Source: JBCDCE01 sp039182515 (lineage in GTDB: Bacteria; Pseudomonadota; Alphaproteobacteria; Rhodobacterales; Rhodobacteraceae). Taken from it: a DNA stretch of 31,214 bases. The DNA lies in contig JBCDCE010000046.1 of NCBI GenBank assembly GCA_039182515.1, positions 1-31,214 on the forward strand, given 5' to 3'. Below the pieces are notes generated by a model. That model was not told where the DNA came from and searched no databases. It saw nothing but the letters and a program-made list of their open reading frames with translations. Made by a program: the position numbers and the translations under genes. Positions 24,375 to 31,214 of this stretch are shown piece after piece; the stretch's first letter is position 1; each line of letters starts with the position of its first letter.

Positions 24375-25147
24375 CCGCGTTTCTGGGCAGTATCGGGCGC
24401 GCCACCCTGGACCTTTTGGGGGCAATTGGCGCTGTTGTTGCCTTTGCAGCTCTCACGCTCAGGCACCTCGTCACTCCGACCTTTTACACGCGCGAATTGC
24501 TGCGCGCGCTTCTGACAATCGGTTACTTTTCTTTGCCTGTTGTGGGCCTGACGGCTTTTTTCACAGGCGGCGCATTGGCCTTGCAAATCTATGCAGGCGG
24601 CGCGCGCTTTAATGCCGAGGCGGTGGTTCCTCAAATTGTGGCCATTGGGATCGTGCGCGAGCTTGGCCCGGTGCTGGGCGGCTTGATGGTGGCAGCGCGC
24701 GTCGCCTCTTCGATTGCAGCTGAGCTCGGCACAATGAAAGTGACAGAGCAGATCGACGCGCTGGTCACCCTTTCTACAAATCCCATGAAATATCTCACGG
24801 TGCCGCGCGTCTTGGCCGCCACGCTTTCAGTGCCCGTGCTCGTAGCCGTAGGAGACGCCATTGGCATCATGGGCGGATATGTGGTTGGCACATCACGGCT
24901 TGGCTTTTCATCTGGCGCCTATCTGCAAAATACCAGCGACTTTTTGGAACTTTGGGACGTCACCTCAGGGCTCATAAAGGGCGCGGTCTTTGGCTTCATC
25001 ATTGCGCTCATGGGCTGCTATTTCGGCATGAACTCCGAGCGCGGCGCTCAAGGCGTCGGGCGCGCAACAAAATCTGCTGTTGTGACCTCAAGCGTGCTCA
25101 TCTTGGCGGCAAACTATCTGCTTACGGAGGTCTTTTTCTCCGCATGA
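24371..25147 (+). CDS. mlaE: MlaE-family ABC transporter permease
   Basis: Inner-membrane permease of the Mla type, which moves phospholipids between inner and outer membrane. 258 residues, five to six hydrophobic segments. Family blocks: GLTAFFTGGALALQIYAGGARF in parts, VRELGPVLGGLMVAARVASSIAAELGTMKVTEQIDAL in parts, PRVLAATLSVPVL and SERGAQGVGRATKSAVV. Overlaps both neighbours as ATGA. No MlaD-like substrate-binding gene is adjacent, so the substrate is inferred from family only. Confidence 0.9.
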   Translation: MTAFLGSIGRATLDLLGAIGAVVAFAALTLRHLVTPTFYTRELLRALLTIGYFSLPVVGLTAFFTGGALALQIYAGGARFNAEAVVPQIVAIGIVRELGPVLGGLMVAARVASSIAAELGTMKVTEQIDALVTLSTNPMKYLTVPRVLAATLSVPVLVAVGDAIGIMGGYVVGTSRLGFSSGAYLQNTSDFLELWDVTSGLIKGAVFGFIIALMGCYFGMNSERGAQGVGRATKSAVVTSSVLILAANYLLTEVFFSA

Positions 25148-25881
25148 TTTCTCTGAGCGATGTTCACAAGTCTTTTGGCGCCGCGCAGATCCTCAAAGGC
25201 GTGACCTTAGATGTGGCCAAAGGCGAGAGCCTCGTTATCATCGGCGGATCTGGCACGGGTAAATCCGTAACCCTGAAATGCATCTTGGGGCTCGTCACAC
25301 CCGACAAGGGCGAGATTCTTGTGGATGGTCAGACGATCAAGCAAAACCGCGAGACCTTTCTGGCCCGCTTTGGGATGCTCTTTCAGGGCGGCGCTCTGTT
25401 TGACAGCCTAAGCGTTTGGCAAAACGTGGCTTTCCGGCTTTTGCAAACGGGAACAGCGCAGTCAGAGGCCCGCGAAATCGCCGTCGAAAAACTACGTCGC
25501 GTGGGGCTCACCCCTGAGCAAGCCGACAAGTTTCCAGCTGAACTCTCTGGCGGCATGCAAAAGCGCGTAGGTCTTGCCCGCGCCATTGCCTCGAACCCAG
25601 AGATGATCTTTTTTGACGAGCCAACAACTGGCCTCGATCCCATCATGGCGGGTGTGATCAACGATCTCATCCGCGAAATTGTGGTGGAGATGGGGGCCAC
25701 GGCCATGACAATCACCCACGATATGTCAAGCGTTCGCGCCATTGCTGACAAAGTTGCCATGTTACATGACGGGGTTATTCAATGGAGTGGAACCGTTTCT
25801 GAGATGGACACCGCTAGCGACCCTTACGTCGCCCAATTCATAAATGGCCGCGCTGAGGGCCCGATCGAGGCGATCCGGTGA
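25144..25881 (+). CDS. mlaF: MlaF-type ABC transporter ATP-binding protein
   Basis: Cytoplasmic ATPase partner of the MlaE-like permease. 245 residues: Walker A GGSGTGKS at 34-41, Q-loop MLFQGGALFDSL, signature LSGGMQKRVGLARAI, Walker B MIFFDEPTTGLDP and H-loop MTITHDM. The MQKR form of the signature is typical of the MlaF group. ATG 25144 overlaps the mlaE stop (ATGA) and gives MISLSDVHKSFG; the frame extends upstream only within mlaE. Confidence 0.94.
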   Translation: MISLSDVHKSFGAAQILKGVTLDVAKGESLVIIGGSGTGKSVTLKCILGLVTPDKGEILVDGQTIKQNRETFLARFGMLFQGGALFDSLSVWQNVAFRLLQTGTAQSEAREIAVEKLRRVGLTPEQADKFPAELSGGMQKRVGLARAIASNPEMIFFDEPTTGLDPIMAGVINDLIREIVVEMGATAMTITHDMSSVRAIADKVAMLHDGVIQWSGTVSEMDTASDPYVAQFINGRAEGPIEAIR

Positions 25882-26516
25882 TTGACGGTCTTATAGAGGG
25901 CATCTTCGGGCTCATTTCTGGGCTTGTTCAACTCATCGCTGGCCTCTTCGAGATGCTGTTTACCGGACTCATCGAAGGCGGCGGAAGCGGACGTGGGCTG
26001 GGCATTCTTGCCCTGGTTTTCGCAGCTATCTTCGCCACCCCTATGGTATTGGGATTTGTCGGCTCGCTCTCGGCTGAGAGCCCAGATTGGATTTTGGGTT
26101 GGAGCTTTTCCGCAACGGCCTTGGCGATTTTCTTCGCGCTGACCTGCTTTTTTTTGTTGGCCTATATAGCGTTGAACGAACTCTTTGATTGGGGAACGAC
26201 CAAGGCTCTAAAAACCGCTGTCCGCCAAAGGTCCCGCGCGGTGGAAGACAAACAAACGGATGCGCCAATCCTTGAGGGCAAATCGCATGGTTGGGTGGTC
26301 TTTTTTGCCATCGCCCTTTTGATTTTGGGCACTGTGTTTATCTCCGCCACGCAGATAGAGCGTAAATCTGCTCGAGAACTGCGCTGCGAAGCGATCGCGC
26401 AAAGCACCACAGAAAAGGTTGGCGCGCGGTCTGAGCGTTTGGGCAAACTCGCTGAAAAGCTCTTGCGCGAAGAAGGCTGGGTCCACCGCTTCTGCGCAGG
26501 CCATGCAGATAAATGA
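25878..26516 (+). CDS. Uncharacterised membrane protein between MlaF-like and PqiA-like genes (GTG start)
   Basis: 212 residues, family not recognised. Four or more hydrophobic stretches: an N-terminal amphipathic/hydrophobic segment, LALVFAAIFATPMVLGFV, FSATALAIFFALTCFFLLAYIAL, and VVFFAIALLILGTVFI. A basic loop lies between the third and fourth, and a soluble C-terminal tail contains two cysteines (REL-RCEAIA and HRFCAGHADK). GTG 25878 overlaps the mlaF stop (GTGA) and the stop overlaps the next ATG, so it is co-translated with the lipid-transport pair. A role as an accessory of that transporter is inference from context. Confidence 0.78.
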   Translation: MIDGLIEGIFGLISGLVQLIAGLFEMLFTGLIEGGGSGRGLGILALVFAAIFATPMVLGFVGSLSAESPDWILGWSFSATALAIFFALTCFFLLAYIALNELFDWGTTKALKTAVRQRSRAVEDKQTDAPILEGKSHGWVVFFAIALLILGTVFISATQIERKSARELRCEAIAQSTTEKVGARSERLGKLAEKLLREEGWVHRFCAGHADK

Positions 26517-26962
26517 TGGCTCTGAAGCTGGCAAACGCAGCGCTTTTGATCCTTTTTCCTCTGTCGTGGTTTGCGCCTTTGATGCGCGCTGGCCTTCTAC
26601 CGTTTTTCAAGCTGCCTGAGATCAGCGTCATTTCTGGCCTGCAATCACTATGGAAGTCGGACATCTTGCTGGCGCTTGTTGTCACCTTCTTTGCGCTTGT
26701 TGCACCGCTCCTAAAGACCCTCGGTCTCGCCCTTATTCAGTTCAATCTGATGAGCCGCGCAACGCTGCCTGCGCTCACCACGCTCGGTAAATTTGCCATG
26801 GCGGATGTGTTTTTGATCGCGCTTTACGTTGTTCTCGCCAAAGGCATTGGCGTTGGGCGGGTTGAGGTTGCTTGGGGCCTTTATCTTTTCACCTTTTGCA
26901 TCTTGGCCTCGCTCGTGCTTTCTGTTCTCACAGCACGACAACTCAAGGACAACAGTGGCTAA
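26513..26962 (+). CDS. PqiA-domain membrane protein
   Basis: 149 residues with four hydrophobic segments. The third block, TLGKFAMADVFLIALYVVLAK in parts, is the PqiA motif; the protein is a single PqiA domain without the Cys-rich zinc ribbons of full PqiA. In E. coli PqiA works with MCE-domain proteins in lipid traffic, consistent with the MlaE/MlaF-like genes just upstream. ATG 26513 or 26516 both fit. It overlaps the preceding stop, and its end overlaps the radA start by 8 bases. Confidence 0.82.
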   Translation: MMALKLANAALLILFPLSWFAPLMRAGLLPFFKLPEISVISGLQSLWKSDILLALVVTFFALVAPLLKTLGLALIQFNLMSRATLPALTTLGKFAMADVFLIALYVVLAKGIGVGRVEVAWGLYLFTFCILASLVLSVLTARQLKDNSG

Positions 26963-28334
26963 ATCCCCAACTTACCGGTGCTCAAACTGCGGCGCGCAGG
27001 CCTCCAAATGGGCAGGCCAATGCGAAAGCTGTGGGGAATGGAATACGCTTGTTGAAGAAATTCCCTTAAGCGCAGGCCCTTCCGGCAAATCTCTGACCAA
27101 CAGGCGCGGCACCGCACGCGCCATGACGGATCTTGCCACCAAAGAAAGCCCGCCTCAGCGCACTTTGGCGGGCGTGGCGGAACTAGATCGTGTTTTGGGC
27201 GGTGGGCTTGTGGAAGCATCAGCCATTTTGCTGGGCGGAGACCCGGGCATCGGCAAGTCGACGCTTCTATTGCAAGCCGCCGCACGCTTTGGGCGCAATG
27301 GGCTCAAGGTGGTTTATGTGACAGGCGAAGAAGCGGCAGGCCAAGTACGTTTGCGCGCCGAGAGGCTCGGCCTGACTGAGAGCCCCGTGCATCTTTTGGC
27401 AGAAACGAATCTACGCGACATTCTTACCACACTGGATGAAGCCAAGCCTGATCTCGTGATCATCGATTCCATTCAGACCATGTGGGCTGATACCGTGGAA
27501 GCCGCTCCCGGCAGCGTCAGCCAGGTGCGCAGCACAGCCCATGAGCTGACGCAATTTGCCAAACGGCGGGGCATTTCCGTCGTCATGGTTGGGCATGTCA
27601 CGAAAGACGGCCAGATCGCGGGGCCGCGCGTTGTTGAGCATATGGTCGACACGGTGCTCTATTTCGAAGGCGAGCGCGGGCACCCGTTTCGGATTTTGCG
27701 CTCGGTGAAGAACCGTTACGGGCCAGCCGACGAAATGGGCGTTTTTGAAATGACGGGCCGTGGGCTCACAGAAGTGAAGAACCCCTCTGCCATGTTCCTC
27801 GCCGAACGTGGCAAACCCACCGCTGGCTCGGTGGTCTTTGCTGGGATTGAAGGGTCACGTCCCGTTTTATGCGAAATACAAGCGCTCGTGGCGCCCTCGC
27901 CCCATTCCCAACCGCGCCGCAGCATTGTGGGTTGGGATGGCAGCAGGTTGGCTATGATCCTAGCCGTTTTGGAAAGCCGGGCAGGTGTGCCGTTTACGGG
28001 CCTCGATGTATATCTCAACGTCGCAGGCGGGCTGCGCATCACCGAACCGGCCGCAGACTTGGCCGTGGCCGCAGCGCTCGTGAGCGCGCGCGAAGACACC
28101 ACGCTTCCCGAACAGTGTGTCATTTTCGGCGAAATTAGCCTCTCTGGAGCGCTCAGACCGGCCCCTCAAACCGAAAACCGGTTGAAAGAAGCCGAAAAAC
28201 TTGGTTTCACCGCCGCGATTGCCCCTCAATCAGCGAAAGCTCTGTCGAGTGCGTCAATCACTTTGCAACAAGTGCCAGACGTTCTGGCCTTCGCAACAGA
28301 GATCTTCGCGCTGGGGCCTCAGCGCACGCAATAA
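26955..28334 (+). CDS. radA: DNA repair protein RadA (Sms), GTG start
   Basis: Branch-migration helicase for recombination intermediates. 459 residues from GTG 26955: zinc finger CSNCGAQASKWAGQCESCG, Walker A GGDPGIGKSTLL, the RadA KNRYG motif (SVKNRYGPADEMGVFEM in parts) and a Lon-protease-like C-terminal domain (FTGLDVYLNVAGGLRITEPAADLAVA in parts; EISLSGALRP). GTG is supported by AAGGA 6 bases upstream and by the family start AKSPTYRCSNCG; the frame upstream is within the PqiA-like gene. Confidence 0.96.
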   Translation: MAKSPTYRCSNCGAQASKWAGQCESCGEWNTLVEEIPLSAGPSGKSLTNRRGTARAMTDLATKESPPQRTLAGVAELDRVLGGGLVEASAILLGGDPGIGKSTLLLQAAARFGRNGLKVVYVTGEEAAGQVRLRAERLGLTESPVHLLAETNLRDILTTLDEAKPDLVIIDSIQTMWADTVEAAPGSVSQVRSTAHELTQFAKRRGISVVMVGHVTKDGQIAGPRVVEHMVDTVLYFEGERGHPFRILRSVKNRYGPADEMGVFEMTGRGLTEVKNPSAMFLAERGKPTAGSVVFAGIEGSRPVLCEIQALVAPSPHSQPRRSIVGWDGSRLAMILAVLESRAGVPFTGLDVYLNVAGGLRITEPAADLAVAAALVSAREDTTLPEQCVIFGEISLSGALRPAPQTENRLKEAEKLGFTAAIAPQSAKALSSASITLQQVPDVLAFATEIFALGPQRTQ

Positions 28335-28348
28335 AAGGGAAGTGAGAC

Positions 28349-28903
28349 ATGGAAGGCTTTACGTTGGTAGACGGCGCGGTTGCCCTAATAGTGGTGATCT
28401 CCGCTCTCCTAGCCTATTCTCGCGGGTTCGTGCGCGAAGTTCTTTCAATTGCGGCCTGGGGTGTAGCGGGCGTTTTGGCCTTTGTGTTTGCACCACAAGC
28501 TGAGCCTTTAATCAAAGAAATCCCAATTGTGGGCGATTTCATAGGCGAAAGCTGTGAAATCGCGATCATTGCTGCTTTTGGCGCCGTTTTCGCAGTGGCC
28601 TTAGTTGTGATGTCGATCATAACGCCACTTTTTTCCAGTATCGTGCAGCGCTCGGCCCTCAACGGGATCGACCAGGGCTTGGGCTTTTTGTTCGGAGTGC
28701 TGCGGGGCCTACTCCTAGTTGCGGTTGCTTTCTTCGTATATGAAGTTGTTCTAGCTAGCCAAAGCCTTGAGATGATTGATAATTCCAGATCAGCAGCTGT
28801 ATTTGGCCAGATCACTCAGAGCATCCAAGACCAAAACCCCGAAGAAGCGCTTGGATGGCTGCGAACACAATATCTACAACTTGTTGGCGACTGCGGCGCA
28901 TAA
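28349..28903 (+). CDS. cvpA: CvpA-family membrane protein
   Basis: 184 residues, four hydrophobic segments. N-terminal VDGAVALIVVISALLAYSRGFVREVLSIAAWGVAG in parts, where the SRGFVREVLSI block is the family signature; then ALNGIDQGLGFLFGVLRGLLLV. In E. coli it is needed for colicin V production and linked to envelope homeostasis; it is commonly found just before purF, as here apart from one inserted gene. A purine-rich ribosome site lies before the ATG, 15 bases after radA. Confidence 0.92.
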   Translation: MEGFTLVDGAVALIVVISALLAYSRGFVREVLSIAAWGVAGVLAFVFAPQAEPLIKEIPIVGDFIGESCEIAIIAAFGAVFAVALVVMSIITPLFSSIVQRSALNGIDQGLGFLFGVLRGLLLVAVAFFVYEVVLASQSLEMIDNSRSAAVFGQITQSIQDQNPEEALGWLRTQYLQLVGDCGA

Positions 28904-28915
28904 ACCTCTCCAAAA

Positions 28916-28996
28916 TTAATTGAAAATTAACGCTTGGTTTTGAAAAAATTAACGATAATATAGCGACAATTAACGCTTTATGAGCGCTTTGTTAAC
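28916..28996. promoter_or_regulatory. Helically phased TTAAC repeats (CtrA-like) upstream of the pseudokinase gene
   Basis: ATTAACG occurs at 28926-28932, 28948-28954 and 28969-28975, then TTAAC at 28992-28996. Spacing is 22, 21 and 22 bp, about two helical turns, so all face the same side. A further TTAA at 28916-28919 makes TTAA-N7-TTAA with the first copy, the CtrA full-site layout. A possible -10 (TATATT, 29031-29036) follows without a good -35, as expected for an activated promoter. Confidence 0.6.
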
Positions 28997-29033
28997 TATT
29001 CGTTTACCAAACAAACAATAAAGAGTTCGGTAT

Positions 29034-29126
29034 ATTCGATTGTTGCGGGTCAGTTCGCGTGGGGCTACGTCCAGACGCCTCCAATCGAATTGTACCTGTT
29101 GGGTAATGGGCTGAGTGGGGCCCAAC
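29034..29126 (+). promoter_or_regulatory. Structured leader with two inverted repeats
   Basis: ATTCGATTG (29034-29042) and CAATCGAAT (29082-29090) are perfect 9-base inverted repeats 39 bases apart. GTTGGG (29098-29103) and CCCAAC (29121-29126) form a second hairpin ending 2 bases before the GGAGG ribosome site (29129-29133). No known riboswitch class is recognised. Confidence 0.4.
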
Positions 29127-29138
29127 GTGGAGGTTAAA

Positions 29139-30089
29139 ATGGCTGGACCGTTGATGCTGTCGCCAGAATTGTTGGTGATGGTTCTATTGGGAGTGATCGG
29201 GGTTTTGTTCCTCGGTTTGGTGCGCTCACGTTCAAAAATGCGCGCCGCGAAAGCGCTGAATAACCGCCTCATTGAAGAGGCGAAGGGCGTTCAAAACAAA
29301 TTGGACAAGTCAGCCCGTATGCAAGAGACGTTGCAGCGCGCAGTGATGAATGCGTCCAAGGACTCAAGTCGCGCTTTGATAAATCTTAACAATGACTTGC
29401 GCCTGCCAATTAGTGCAGTTTCAGCGCTCTTTCAGCGCATTGCACAGGATAATTTGACCCCTGACCAGCAAAAGAACGTGTCGCGCGGGCAATCCGCGGC
29501 AGACGCGATCCTGGCCAAACTGGATCTGCACATGGCGACCTTGTCGAGCGAAGTTCCGCGCGACGAGCCCAACCGGTCACGTGCCTCTGTGAAAGAACTT
29601 GCCAAGGACTGGGAACAAAACCTCGCCGAGCGCATAGCGGCAAGTGGGAAAACCCTCGCCTACACCGTGCACGTCACAGACGACGCGCCACGGGAATTTT
29701 GGGTGGATGAAGGGCGCTTGAGCAAAGTTGTTGAACGTCTGTTGAACCATACGGTGCGCTACAGCTCCTCTGGCGAGATCGGTATGATCGTACGCAGTCA
29801 TCAAGGTGTTCACAACACGCTCGACATTCGAATCGTAGATGTGGGGATTGCGATGGCCACCGACACAGCCGCGGCAATCTATGAACGCAGCGGCGCTGTT
29901 GCTGTTGAGAACAAAGGCGTTGCGCGCAGGCTCGATATCCAAGCCATAGCCCCTCTCGCTGAAGCCCTTGGCGGGCGCATTGATGTGGTTCGTAGCACGG
30001 CAAGTGCAACGGAAATTGCTCTGAAATTAGACGCAAGCGCCAACTTGCCTGAAGGCAAAAAGGTGGGGGACGTTATTTCCGCTGCGTGA
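29139..30089 (+). CDS. Membrane-anchored histidine-kinase-like protein lacking the phosphoacceptor His (pseudokinase)
   Basis: 316 residues from ATG 29139, which has GGAGG 5 bases upstream. One membrane segment (about 9-28, PELLVMVLLGVIGVLFLGLV) is followed by a basic patch and coiled coil, so the bulk is cytoplasmic. The dimerisation helix reads ALINLNNDLRLPISAV where kinases have xxxSHELRTPLNAI: Asn85 replaces the His. The ATPase-like part is also degraded. The N-box is RLSKVVERLLNHTVRY with His in place of the magnesium Asn, the G1 box is VDVGIAM instead of DxGxG, and G2 is replaced by GVARRL. The closing EALGGRIDVVRSTASATEIALKL still matches the fold. Likely a scaffold, sensor or phosphatase-type partner rather than a kinase; the partner is unknown. 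Located between cvpA and purF. Confidence 0.75.
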   Translation: MAGPLMLSPELLVMVLLGVIGVLFLGLVRSRSKMRAAKALNNRLIEEAKGVQNKLDKSARMQETLQRAVMNASKDSSRALINLNNDLRLPISAVSALFQRIAQDNLTPDQQKNVSRGQSAADAILAKLDLHMATLSSEVPRDEPNRSRASVKELAKDWEQNLAERIAASGKTLAYTVHVTDDAPREFWVDEGRLSKVVERLLNHTVRYSSSGEIGMIVRSHQGVHNTLDIRIVDVGIAMATDTAAAIYERSGAVAVENKGVARRLDIQAIAPLAEALGGRIDVVRSTASATEIALKLDASANLPEGKKVGDVISAA

Positions 30090-30188
30090 CGTGGGCAAAT
30101 TGGCAAAACGGCCACATCCTTTCGTGACAGTTTGAGCAATTCGAGCTATGAGGCCTCAACTGACGTCATCGCCCGGAGCTGCCATCCC

Positions 30189-31120
30189 GTGACCCAGAGT
30201 GCTGAGCTCGATTGCCCGCCGTCCCATCCATTTGATGCGGACAAACTCAAAGAAGAATGCGGCGTGTTCGGCGTTGTGGGCGTAAAAGACGCGGCCAACT
30301 TTGTGGCCCTTGGCCTCCACGCCCTTCAACATCGCGGACAAGAGGCAGGCGGGATCGTTTCCCATGACCCTGAACAAGGCTTCAATTCTGCTCGGCGTTT
30401 TGGATACGTTCGCGATAACTTCACCAAGGCGTCGCTGATGGAAACCCTGCCCGGCGCATTATCGATCGGGCATGTCCGCTATTCTACCGCAGGCTCTAAA
30501 GGCCAAACGGCGATTCGCGACGTGCAGCCTTTCTTCGGCGAATTCTCCATGGGCGGCGCAGCGATCGCCCATAATGGCAACATCACCAACGCAGACGCCT
30601 TGCGCCGAGAGCTGATCGAGCGCGGCTCGATCTTTCAAAGTTCCTCCGACAGTGAATGTATCATTCATCTCATGGCGCGGTCCTTGCAGCGCCGCGTGCC
30701 GGAGCGCATGATGGACGCCTTGCGCCGGGTGGAAGGCGCTTTTTCGGTTGTTGCGATGACCCGTACGAAACTGATCGGGGTGCGCGATCCTTTGGGTGTT
30801 AGACCCCTTGTGATTGGTAAGATTTCTGATGGTGCATGGGCGCTCAGCTCAGAAACTTGTGGCCTCGACATCATCGGCGCAGAGTTCGTCCGAGAAGTAG
30901 AGCCCGGTGAAATGGTTGTCATTGAACATGGCGAAATTCACTCGCACCGACCCTTTGCCCCGCAAAAGTCGCGATTCTGTATCTTTGAACATGTGTATTT
31001 CTCGCGCCCGGATTCGATTTTGGGTGGACGGTCTGTCTATGAAACGCGCCGTCAAATTGGCGTTGAATTAGCCCGCGAAGCGCCTGTAGAGGCCGATATC
31101 GTATGCTCTGTGCCCGACAG
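30189..31120 (+). CDS. purF: Amidophosphoribosyltransferase, truncated at a probable chimeric junction
   Basis: First committed step of purine synthesis. GTG 30189 gives MTQSAELD...KEECGVFGVVG, exposing the catalytic Cys24 after propeptide removal. GGAG at 30175-30178 is the likely ribosome site, and a TTG start at 30132 is a longer alternative. The glutaminase domain is normal: HALQHRGQEAGGI, GHVRYSTAGSKG, IAHNGNITN, SSDSECIIHLMA, GVRDPLGVRPLVIG, FEHVYFSRPDS. After VEADIVCSVPDS the family continues SGxPAAxGxxxESG, but here the frame reads RIITGASGPAP and stops at 31181. About 310 of some 490 residues are present. The rest is missing because other sequence follows. Confidence 0.93.
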
Positions 31121-31214
31121 AATCATCACAGGCGCGTCCGGACCTGCGCCCATATCGAGGAAGGCTTGTGCAAGCGCGTGACTTTGGGTTTTAGCATCGC
31201 CGTAAGTGACGTGC
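31112..31214 (-). CDS. Acyl-CoA synthetase (AMP-binding) fragment on the opposite strand
   Basis: The last roughly 100 bases, read on the minus strand, give HVTYGDAKTQSHALAQAF followed by LDMGAGPDAPVMILSG. This is the pattern of the N-terminal region of AMP-forming acyl-CoA (feruloyl-CoA-type) synthetases: RVTYxEA...xxxAQALLDxGxxPxxPVxILSGNS. Both ends are cut: by the window edge and by purF sequence. The shared nonamer GCCCGACAG at 31112-31120 encodes part of PurF on one strand and ILSG on the other. Too short for a specific substrate call. Confidence 0.55.

Noticed and set aside
28904..29138. AT-rich cvpA-pseudokinase gap as a partition site, tRNA or mobile-element scar
   Set aside because: No parS-like TGTTTCACGTGAAACA, no cloverleaf, no terminal repeats or transposase remnants; phased TTAAC motifs explain the base composition better.

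Overview
The window looks like a chromosomal segment of a marine alphaproteobacterium of the Rhodobacteraceae (Roseobacter group). The basis is gene order and protein character. There is a cysG-DUF2849-cysI-cysH-DUF934-fpr sulfite module, a urease cluster, a dnaB-alr-Mla-like-radA-cvpA-purF run, an infC with an ATC start, and a recurring ACTCCCGCCGGAGG-type intergenic repeat. This assignment is recognition from memory, not a database search. Almost everything is densely packed housekeeping DNA. I see no tRNA, rRNA, insertion sequence, prophage or CRISPR array.

Layout. 1-977: tail of a TfoX-like gene, then tpiA. 1089-2252: a cytochrome P450 that seems to need an ATT start codon. 2261-2722 (minus): an Lrp/AsnC regulator, divergent from a six-gene assimilatory sulfate-reduction operon at 2860-8303: siroheme synthase, DUF2849, sulfite reductase, APS reductase, DUF934 and ferredoxin-NADP reductase. 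8356-9381 (minus): a membrane-anchored Ala/Thr/Glu-rich repeat protein. 9543-10088: infC. 10155-12265 (minus): a molybdopterin-binding protein and an XdhC/CoxI-family protein. 12464-13492: a conserved protein with a degenerate alpha/beta-hydrolase-like elbow.

13504-19511 (minus) is the urease cluster ureD-A-(small membrane protein)-B-C ... E-F-G. It is interrupted between ureC and ureE by two DUF1127 genes. Each DUF1127 gene carries the same 31-bp palindromic element at exactly the same distance from its start codon. A terminator lies between the two genes, so ureEFG probably has its own transcription unit.

19712-21431: pyrC-pyrE. 21662-23146: dnaB, with two tandem DnaA-box-like 9-mers upstream. 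23334-28334: alr, an MlaE/MlaF-type ABC pair without an adjacent MlaD, a membrane protein, a PqiA-domain protein and radA, joined almost entirely by overlapping stop/start codons. cvpA follows.

Between cvpA and purF lies the most unusual locus: a membrane-anchored histidine-kinase-like protein whose phosphoacceptor His is replaced by Asn and whose ATP-binding boxes are degraded. Its AT-rich promoter region carries TTAAC motifs phased at 22, 21 and 22 bp, plus a TTAA-N7-TTAA (CtrA-like) site. The window ends in purF. About 95 bases before the end the PurF reading stops matching the family, and the opposite strand reads as an acyl-CoA synthetase fragment, joined at a 9-bp sequence that fits both genes. 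This is probably an assembly chimera, or less likely a real rearrangement.
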